Positions 1 to 5,665 of a stretch of 6,181 bases of DNA are shown piece by piece. Each line of letters opens with the position of its first letter. Position 1 is the first letter of the stretch. The stretch is taken from NCBI GenBank assembly GCA_913050545.1, contig CAJWZY010000141.1:1-6181 (forward strand), written 5' to 3'. Below the pieces are notes generated by a model that did no database searches, was not told the DNA's origin, and saw nothing but the letters and a program-made list of their open reading frames with translations. The DNA comes from an uncultured bacterium. GTDB lineage: Bacteria > Planctomycetota > UBA8108. A program made the position numbers and the translations under genes.

Positions 1-3000
1 ATTTTTTCGCTCTCGGGGGAAAGGCTGGAACCCTGGTCGAATGGGTCTCCGCAGCCGTAAGCTCCTGTCCCGAGGAGGTTGAGCTGTCGTCCTGGATGAG
101 AGCTTGTGCGGCCTACTGTCTGCGCAAGCCGGAGTGGCAGGCTGCCTTGAGGCCCCAGTTGTTCATGGGGTTGGTCGAGTCGGCCCTGTTGGATGAAAAG
201 ATCAGCCTGGCAGCCGCCCTGGAACTCGTCCACGAGATCTCGTTGTTTTCCGCCCATTGGGATCTGACCCATACGAGTAGTTTTGCAGCCTGGGGCTTTC
301 AAAAGATTGGTGAAGCAGCCGCCCGCCGGGGGGAAAAGAAAGCCTACAGCCTCATGAAGCCGTGGATCTTTTCGACTCCTTCGATTTTCGGCAAGGGCCT
401 GCATCCCCTGCCGTCCGTTCTCATCAGGCGAGAGCTCCTCGCTCATATGAGCGCCGGGGATTGGGATTCTGTGGAGGCCTTCTGCCGCCAGATCCGCTAT
501 TGGAACCGCAGGGGCAACCCACAGCTGCCGGCGGTTGCATGGCATACCAGCCAGACGGAGGTGAAGGAAGCTGTCGAATGGGCAGAGGTGGCGCTTGCCC
601 AGCGCAAGGGGCCGGGGCAGGGTGCGAGGGGAGTTCCCTTGATCCACCATCCGCTGGTCACCGAGTACAGCAAGGACGGCTACAATACTCTTGCGGAGTT
701 CGCTGCCTCCATCAAGGGCAGGGCCTTTAACGATGCCTGCCTGATCCTCACCTCGAGCGATAATTCATATATCAGTGGCTTGCTTCCTGATCTGCAGGAA
801 AAGGAGCTCCTGGTTTCCTGGAGGTTGTCACTGGCCCGTGCTTTTGAACAGAGCCCCGAGCTGAGCCGGACGCTGCAGAAGAAATACGCCCAGCTGGCAA
901 GCCTTCGATTGCGAAAAGCGCAGGTGCGTGGAGATGTCGAGGCGGTTGACGCTGTTACGCGACAGTTCTATGGAACCGAGGCGGCTGTCGAGGCGTTTCT
1001 CTGGATGGGAGACCAGGCCCTGGGGATCGGCGAAAGCACCCTGGCGGAGGGGTACTACCGCAGGGCTCGTAAAACCGCTCCGGCGTCGAGCTTGTATCTG
1101 ATCGAGGCGCGTGAACGCCTGGCGGCGGCCTTTACCGGCAGGGAGATTGGCTCTGCGCCGACGAAGGCAATTCGTTTCGGGGAGCTGACCCTCGAGCCAG
1201 CGGACTTTGAAAAGATGGCCTCGGATCTCCGCAAGCGTTTCCAGGAGAAGACGGTTTCCTATGACAATGATCCTTCGATAGAGCCTTCGCGCAAGGTTCC
1301 GTCCGCCGGAGTCTATTCCGCTCTCTCCCTGGCTGAATTTAACTTTGATCCACGCTTCAAGGACTTCCGTCCGAACATCCCGGTCCAGAAAACTGACTGG
1401 GTTGGCCGCCAGATGGCTCTCACTGTTTATGACGATTACCTCCTCGTCAGTGACCGCAACGACCTGCGCGCCTACGGTCTTCCCGGCGGCGAGTTGAGAT
1501 GGAGCCATCTTGCCGGGAACCAACGGGGCGGCAGCAGGGAATGGCCCCTGGTCCCTATGCGGCCGGTGGTGTCTGGTGACCTGGTTTTTGTTCGAATGAT
1601 TACCAGGCAGGGGCCGCGGCTTGAATGCCTCGGTCTTGCGGACGGGGTGGCGAAATGGGTTTTCTCATCGCGTGACCAGGCGGCAACCGATCCTGTCCTC
1701 GTGGAGGGGGATGTCGTGGTGCTCAATCTGCGCCGCCACGAGGAGCTGGGGAGTGAGCTGCTCTTTACGCGTCTCGCAAGGGATACCGGAGAGGTCCTGG
1801 ATGAGCGCAGCCTTGTGAATTTCCGCAGGGCAAGCCGGTCCCAGCTTTTCCGCCAGTTCCAGATCGGACGCTCCATCGATCGCCTGGTGGCTAGTGGTTC
1901 AGGTTGTGTCATCTGCACGGATCTGCGCGGCCAGTTACTGTGGGTCCGCAAGCAGCCCTGGCGTCCGTTTGAGAAGAAATCGAACTGGTATCGTCACCAG
2001 CCTTCGCGGCCGGTGTTTTTCGGCAATTCCGTTATTGTTGCCCAGCCGGCTGATGAGTCGGTGACCTGTCTGCGTAGTGATACCGGTGGCCTGCTCTGGA
2101 AATCCCCTGTGCGTGATCTTGAGAAGATCCTGGGAGTTTCCTCGGGGAAGATCATCGTGGCTGCTTCCGAACGTATGCTGGCCCTGGATTCCAAGGATGG
2201 CCGTATCCTGTGGGATCGTCCGCAGCTGGGTGGCAAGGGGTTCCTGGTGAGTGGAGATGACAGCAGGATTCTTTCACTGGCACCGGTCAGTCGCAGCGCT
2301 GAGATGAAAGCGATCGGCTGGGGCGCCATGGGGCTGATGTCCTGGATTGATCCTGGAGATGGAAAAGAGCTGGGCTCCTGGGTGGTTGATTTCCAGCTGG
2401 GCGGTGCGAAGCAGGGTTTCCAGGCAGGGCCTATGGTCGCCACTGGAGCCGGGGTTTTCCTGTTTGCCGGCGAATACAAGGGCCCCAGCCGGACTCTCTT
2501 CCGCCTCGATCCGCAAAGGCAGTTTACTGTTTCTGCACAGTCGGGGGTGGCGCTTGATAACTGGCTTCCCGGCCAGGCCAGCCTGAAAGCGGTGGTGGCG
2601 AGGACTCTCTTCCCCGGCTGGAACCTGCTTGATTCAGGGCGCAGTGGCAAGGACCCCTTCGTACAGGAATTCCCCGGCAGTGGAGCGGTCTTCTTTACTA
2701 AGTCGCAGCCCGGTTCTGGAACACAGTGGGGGAAAATGGTGAAGGTCCCTGCCGGCGGAAAGACCCGTCTGAAACTTCAGCTTGGAAGTGATGGGGCTGA
2801 GGGCTGGAAGGTTGTGGTCAAGGGTAATGGAGAAACTCTTGCGGAGAAGTTGATTCCCGAGGTGCCGCCCGCATCAGGTAAACCAGAGGAGTATACCTGG
2901 CTGGAGGACTCTGTACCGCAGAGTGCGCAGGAGCAGGGCGGCTGGGTCTGGGCGCGAGAGCCTGACCCGGTTCACTCCGGAGAACGATCGATGATGGTGA

Positions 3001-3548
3001 GCGGTAAGGGGCGGCTGGAAAAATCCTTCAGGAGTTCAACCTACTGGCTGCTGGCCTCTCCCGGTGACAGGCTTTTTTCCTGGGTATGGATTGATCCGAA
3101 AGATCCCCCCAGGGTGATCCAGCTGAAGTTCGGAGGAGAGGCGCCGGCCGGTATGTTCGGGCACAGCGTGTTCTGGGGAGATCTCCAGGCTCTCGGGGAG
3201 CCGCCTCCGGCGCCGACTCCCCATCGAATGGGTAACCTTCCCGCTGCCGGGCAGTGGGTTCGTTTGGAGATACCGGCTGAGAGAATGGGGATCAAGCCAG
3301 GAACCGAGCTGCGGCAGATGGCCTTCCTGCAGGTTGACGGGACGGTCTATTACGACAAGGTCGGGATCGTCTCAAGGTCCCTTCCCAAGGGGCTGCCTGT
3401 AGAACTCCTTGGTGCAAGGAGATGGACGGACCTTGACGTCGATCTCTCACGCTTTGGCGGCAAGAACGTCTGGCTGAGAGTGGAACGCTCAGTTGACGGC
3501 GACAAGAAGGCCAACGAGCTGTGGCGGAAGATCGAGGTGGTGGACTGA
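1..3548 (+). CDS. PQQ-like beta-propeller protein with helical N-terminal region and C-terminal jelly-roll domains (5' partial)
   Basis: The reading frame is open from the left edge (first whole codon at 3) to TGA at 3546-3548, giving at least 1181 codons. The first ATG, at 96, has no well-spaced Shine-Dalgarno and the 31 codons before it look coding, so the true start and any signal peptide lie outside the window. Numbering from that ATG, residues 1-350 are mostly helical, with a TPR-like stretch near 296-345 (EAFLWMGDQALG, then YYRRARKTAP). Residues about 440-810 form a PQQ/BamB-type propeller: blade motifs ending in Trp recur at 465-469 (GELRW), 517-521 (GVAKW), 612-616 (GQLLW), 664-668 (GGLLW), 702-706 (GRILW) and 756-762 (GKELGSW). 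Residues about 878-920 and 1108-1150 look like two parts of one beta-sandwich, flanking a LamG-like jelly roll at about 931-1097. Such architectures are familiar from Planctomycetota. The propeller probably serves as a binding or scaffold module. No catalytic residues are recognisable, the substrate is unknown, and extracytoplasmic location is only inferred. Confidence 0.9.
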   Translation, partial: FFALGGKAGTLVEWVSAAVSSCPEEVELSSWMRACAAYCLRKPEWQAALRPQLFMGLVESALLDEKISLAAALELVHEISLFSAHWDLTHTSSFAAWGFQKIGEAAARRGEKKAYSLMKPWIFSTPSIFGKGLHPLPSVLIRRELLAHMSAGDWDSVEAFCRQIRYWNRRGNPQLPAVAWHTSQTEVKEAVEWAEVALAQRKGPGQGARGVPLIHHPLVTEYSKDGYNTLAEFAASIKGRAFNDACLILTSSDNSYISGLLPDLQEKELLVSWRLSLARAFEQSPELSRTLQKKYAQLASLRLRKAQVRGDVEAVDAVTRQFYGTEAAVEAFLWMGDQALGIGESTLAEGYYRRARKTAPASSLYLIEARERLAAAFTGREIGSAPTKAIRFGELTLEPADFEKMASDLRKRFQEKTVSYDNDPSIEPSRKVPSAGVYSALSLAEFNFDPRFKDFRPNIPVQKTDWVGRQMALTVYDDYLLVSDRNDLRAYGLPGGELRWSHLAGNQRGGSREWPLVPMRPVVSGDLVFVRMITRQGPRLECLGLADGVAKWVFSSRDQAATDPVLVEGDVVVLNLRRHEELGSELLFTRLARDTGEVLDERSLVNFRRASRSQLFRQFQIGRSIDRLVASGSGCVICTDLRGQLLWVRKQPWRPFEKKSNWYRHQPSRPVFFGNSVIVAQPADESVTCLRSDTGGLLWKSPVRDLEKILGVSSGKIIVAASERMLALDSKDGRILWDRPQLGGKGFLVSGDDSRILSLAPVSRSAEMKAIGWGAMGLMSWIDPGDGKELGSWVVDFQLGGAKQGFQAGPMVATGAGVFLFAGEYKGPSRTLFRLDPQRQFTVSAQSGVALDNWLPGQASLKAVVARTLFPGWNLLDSGRSGKDPFVQEFPGSGAVFFTKSQPGSGTQWGKMVKVPAGGKTRLKLQLGSDGAEGWKVVVKGNGETLAEKLIPEVPPASGKPEEYTWLEDSVPQSAQEQGGWVWAREPDPVHSGERSMMVSGKGRLEKSFRSSTYWLLASPGDRLFSWVWIDPKDPPRVIQLKFGGEAPAGMFGHSVFWGDLQALGEPPPAPTPHRMGNLPAAGQWVRLEIPAERMGIKPGTELRQMAFLQVDGTVYYDKVGIVSRSLPKGLPVELLGARRWTDLDVDLSRFGGKNVWLRVERSVDGDKKANELWRKIEVVD

Positions 3549-3561
3549 TCCCTGCTGCTTC
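3549..3561. other. 13-bp convergent intergenic gap
   Basis: This is the whole space between the stop codon of the propeller gene (TGA, 3546-3548, plus strand) and that of the E1 beta gene (TGA, 3564-3562, minus strand). It is too short to hold a hairpin and T-tract. I saw no strong stem-loop with a T-run in the adjacent coding ends either, so no intrinsic terminator is called. Transcripts from the two sides probably overlap at their 3' ends. Confidence 0.85.
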
Positions 3562-4536
3562 TCAATAAGCCAGGAGCTCACGGGCTCGCAGGACAATCTT
3601 TTCAGCATCGGGCCGGAATGCTTTTTCAAGCGGTGGGCTGTAGGGTACCGGGGTGTCGGGTGCGGTCAGCCGTGCTGGTGGAGCATCGAGTGAATCGAAG
3701 GCCTCTTCGGCCAGCAGCGCTGCCACCTCCGCTCCAAAGCCTCCCGTCCTGACAGCTTCATGCACGATGAGTACGCGCGAGGTTCGGCGGACCGAATCGA
3801 GGATCAGCTGCCTGTCGAGTGGCACGAGGGTTCGCAGGTCGATGACCTCGCACTGGGCTCCTTCGGCTGAAAGGGTTTCGGCAGCCTCCAGGGCCTCCTG
3901 CACCATAGCCCCCCAGGTGATGATGCTCAGGTCTGAACCCGGTCGGCGGATTTCCGCCTCGCCGATCGGTACGGTATAGGGCTCCTCGGGAACCTCGCTT
4001 TTCCCCCTGCGGTAGAGATGCTTCGGTTCGAAGAAGATCACCGGGTTCGGGTCGCGGATCGCAGAGAGCAGGAGTCCCTTGGCATCGTAGGGGGTGGAGG
4101 GGATCACCACCTTGAGGCCGGGGCAGTGGGTGAACCAGGCCTCCTTGCATTGGGAGTGAAAAGGCCCGGCGCAGGATCCCCCTCCCCAGGGGGCGCGGAT
4201 GACGATCGGCACCTTCGCTCCCCAGCGGTAGTGGGTGGTGGCTGCGTATTGGACGATGGGGTCGAAGCCGGTGGAGATGAAGTCAGCAAACTGGATTTCC
4301 ACCACCGGCTTCAAGCCCATCATCGCGGCCCCGTTGGCAAGCCCGATGAAGGCCCACTCACACATGGGAGTATCGAGGACTCTTCTTTCGCCGAATTTAT
4401 CCCAGAGCCCGGCGGTGGCCTTGAAGGCTCCGCCGAATTCTCCGACATCTTCACCGAGGACGAAGACGCTGTCATCGAGCTCCATCTCCTGGTGCAGGGC
4501 CTGGTTGATTGATTCGAGGTAATTGAGCTGCGGCAT
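3562..4536 (-). CDS. 2-oxo acid dehydrogenase E1 component, beta subunit (BCKDH/PDH type)
   Basis: This 324-residue protein is the beta half of the alpha2-beta2 thiamine-diphosphate E1 enzyme, which decarboxylates a 2-oxo acid and reductively acylates the lipoyl domain of E2 in the cytoplasm. Length is normal for the family. The N-terminal transketolase-type pyrimidine-binding domain (about residues 3-180) carries GEDVGEFGG (28-36), DTPMCE (55-60, whose Glu60 is in the place of the cofactor-contacting glutamate), EIQFADFI (80-87) and the FHSQ segment with His127 (126-129). The C-terminal transketolase domain (about 197-318) carries ITWGAMV, EVIDLRTLVPLD (230-241), HEA (259-261) and DTPVPYS (294-300). 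The HCPGLKVVIPSTPYDAKG and VIFFEPKHLYR stretches recall mitochondrial BCKDH E1 beta more than PDH, so branched-chain oxo acids are possible substrates; pyruvate or acetoin are not excluded. An ATG 60 bases upstream (4596) is in frame, but the start at 4536 fits the family N-terminus and the TGATG overlap with the alpha gene. Confidence 0.95.
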   Translation of the reverse strand: MPQLNYLESINQALHQEMELDDSVFVLGEDVGEFGGAFKATAGLWDKFGERRVLDTPMCEWAFIGLANGAAMMGLKPVVEIQFADFISTGFDPIVQYAATTHYRWGAKVPIVIRAPWGGGSCAGPFHSQCKEAWFTHCPGLKVVIPSTPYDAKGLLLSAIRDPNPVIFFEPKHLYRRGKSEVPEEPYTVPIGEAEIRRPGSDLSIITWGAMVQEALEAAETLSAEGAQCEVIDLRTLVPLDRQLILDSVRRTSRVLIVHEAVRTGGFGAEVAALLAEEAFDSLDAPPARLTAPDTPVPYSPPLEKAFRPDAEKIVLRARELLAY

Positions 4537-5516
4537 CAGGCGAAAACATCCTCTTCGAGGGTTCCAGGATCCGGCAGGGGGCTGCTCTCGGCCCATTCGA
4601 CGGCCTCCTCGATTTCGCGCTCGATCCGGGCTTTGATCGACTGGAGAGATTCCTCATCGAGCGTGCCGGCCGCCTCGAGCTGTCTCCGGAACTGCTCTAC
4701 CGGGTCACGTTCCTCCCAGTGCTCGAGCAGTTCAGCGGGTACGTAGTCAGCGGGGTCATGGATGGCATGCCCCTTCATGCGCAGGTTCTTGCATTCGATA
4801 AGCGAGGGGCCGCCACCGCCCCGGGCGCGTTCTACTGCCTCTTTTGTCGTATCCATGACGGCGATGATGTCGGTTCCATCGATGGTGACTCCGGGGATTC
4901 CGTAACCTTCAGCCCGGATCGCCAGGTTCTCTATACGGCATTGTTTTTCCAGCGGGGTCGAGTAGGCGTAGCGGTTGTTTTCGAGAATGAAAATCACCGG
5001 GGCATTGAGTACAGCAGCGAGGTTGAGAGCCTCGTGGCACCCTCCCTCCGAAGAGGCCCCATCGCCGAAGTAGGTCATGGCGACCCGGTCTTCGCCGCGG
5101 TAGAGAAAGCTGTAGGCTGCCCCCAGGGCGATCCCCATCGATTGCGGCAGGTGGCTGACATAGCCGAAGATTCGCAGGGAGATGTCCCCGAGCCCGTGGG
5201 TGTTGAGGTCCCTGCCGCCACTGGGGGCGCCAACGCGCCCCATGGCCTGGGCGAAAATTCTCCCCGGGGACATTCCCCTGACCAGGTAGGCGCCGAGATC
5301 CCTGTGCATGGGAGCTATCGCATCGCCCTCCTCCAGCAGGATGGATGAGCCCACGGAGATGGCCTCGTGGCCGGTCTGCGCGAAGATGCCGCCGGGGAAT
5401 TTCCCCTGCTTGAAGAGAGCCTCGCAGCGGTCATCGACACCGCGAGTCAGCATCATCCAGTAGAGAAGGTCGAGAAGGCGTTCGCTGGATTGCTCGTGCA
5501 TCAAACCGGGGTCCAT
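4536..5516 (-). CDS. 2-oxo acid dehydrogenase E1 component, alpha subunit (thiamine-diphosphate binding)
   Basis: This is the first gene of the E1 operon, 326 residues from the chosen start, a normal length for the family. It binds thiamine diphosphate and Mg2+ and pairs with the beta subunit. The signature GDG(151-153)...NN(180-181), with 26 residues between, is the cofactor/Mg motif. FAQTGHEAISVGS (45-57), APMHRDLGAYLVRGM (68-82), GRDLNTH (101-107) and LPQSMGIALGAAYSF (123-137) are conserved family blocks. MKGHAIHDPADYVP (247-260) corresponds to the active-site loop that is phosphorylated in mitochondrial homologues. The frame stays open upstream to an ATG at 5651, but those 45 residues (basic, cysteine-containing) do not look like an E1 alpha N-terminus and would overlap the divergent promoter region. 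ATG at 5516 is preferred; ATG at 5501 is also possible. Neither has a clear Shine-Dalgarno. Substrate (pyruvate, branched-chain oxo acid or other) is undecided. No E2 or E3 gene is linked. Confidence 0.93.
   Translation of the reverse strand: MDPGLMHEQSSERLLDLLYWMMLTRGVDDRCEALFKQGKFPGGIFAQTGHEAISVGSSILLEEGDAIAPMHRDLGAYLVRGMSPGRIFAQAMGRVGAPSGGRDLNTHGLGDISLRIFGYVSHLPQSMGIALGAAYSFLYRGEDRVAMTYFGDGASSEGGCHEALNLAAVLNAPVIFILENNRYAYSTPLEKQCRIENLAIRAEGYGIPGVTIDGTDIIAVMDTTKEAVERARGGGGPSLIECKNLRMKGHAIHDPADYVPAELLEHWEERDPVEQFRRQLEAAGTLDEESLQSIKARIEREIEEAVEWAESSPLPDPGTLEEDVFA
4549..4554 (-). promoter_or_regulatory. Weak ribosome binding site and TGATG coupling at the E1 alpha/beta junction
   Basis: On the minus strand an AGAGGA purine run lies inside the end of the alpha gene, 12 bases before the beta start codon. 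That spacing is long, but the alpha stop TGA (4538-4536) and beta start ATG (4536-4534) share one base in TGATG, which favours re-initiation by terminating ribosomes. This fits the need for equal amounts of the two subunits. The overlap is seen directly; the coupling is inferred. Confidence 0.5.
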
Positions 5517-5618
5517 TTCAATGTCGGCGCAAAAAGGGTTTCGCCGGGATAAAGCTGTCTCGTAGCTTACCCCGGGGGGCCTGCAAGAGAGAAAAAATTC
5601 CCTGCGCGGGGATCCACA

Positions 5619-5627
5619 TGCTATGTT
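5619..5627 (+). promoter_or_regulatory. Candidate extended -10 promoter element for the USP-like gene
   Basis: TGCTATGTT contains a TGn extension followed by TATGTT, which matches TATAAT at four of six positions. A good -35 is not seen (TTCCCT, about 18 bases upstream, is a poor match). If used, transcription would begin near 5634, leaving a leader of about 32 bases. This rests on consensus matching by eye, so it is only a suggestion. Confidence 0.22.
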
Positions 5628-5637
5628 CACCGCGTGG

Positions 5638-5651
5638 ATGCGCAGTCGCAT
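5638..5651 (+). repeat. Perfect 5-bp inverted repeat (ATGCG-CAGT-CGCAT)
   Basis: ATGCG at 5638-5642 and CGCAT at 5647-5651 are perfect reverse complements separated by four bases. The repeat ends directly before the Shine-Dalgarno of the USP-like gene. It could be a small leader hairpin or an operator half-site pair. A repeat this short can arise by chance in GC-rich DNA, so function is uncertain. Confidence 0.4.
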
Positions 5652-5657
5652 GAGGAG
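5652..5657 (+). promoter_or_regulatory. Ribosome binding site of the USP-like gene
   Basis: GAGGAG matches the Shine-Dalgarno core and ends eight bases before ATG at 5666. An in-frame TGA at 5651-5653 closes the frame just upstream, so translation must start at this ATG or at the adjoining GTG at 5663. The spacing favours the ATG. Confidence 0.75.
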
Positions 5658-5665
5658 TTGAGGTG

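Larger units (their letters stand above)
5517..5665. other. Divergent intergenic region between the E1 operon and the USP-like gene
   Basis: These 149 bp separate the chosen E1 alpha start (minus strand) from the stress-protein-like gene (plus strand), so promoters for both directions should lie here. On the plus side there is a candidate extended -10 element, a small inverted repeat and a good Shine-Dalgarno. On the minus side I found no convincing -10/-35 pair. A G/C-rich block around 5570-5580 contains the palindrome CCCCGGGG. No coding capacity typical of a real gene is seen. Confidence 0.7.

Noticed and set aside
1413..2525. The propeller as a true PQQ-dependent dehydrogenase
   Set aside because: Only the short structural blade repeats are seen. 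No catalytic Asp/Glu with Ca-binding context or cytochrome CxxCH motif was found, so a non-enzymatic BamB-like propeller is more likely.
828..2650. Several minus-strand frames of 159-231 codons opposite the propeller gene
   Set aside because: They overlap continuous propeller-coding sequence and their translations are Arg/Ser/Pro-rich without motifs, as expected for shadows.
3560..3600. Possible terminator stem GAGC/GCTC just inside the end of E1 beta
   Set aside because: The stem is only four pairs and has no following T-run in either direction.
4018..4512. A 164-codon plus-strand open frame opposite E1 beta
   Set aside because: It is antisense to clearly conserved E1 beta coding sequence and its Gly/Asp-rich translation resembles no family. 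It is a shadow frame.
4719..5348. A 209-codon plus-strand open frame opposite E1 alpha
   Set aside because: It lies wholly antisense to a gene with intact family motifs, and its translation shows no recognisable domain. Long antisense frames are expected in GC-rich coding DNA.
5517..5600. A minus-strand promoter for the E1 operon (TTGCAG with TACGAG about 16 bases downstream)
   Set aside because: Each hexamer matches the consensus at only three of six positions, which is no better than chance in this region.
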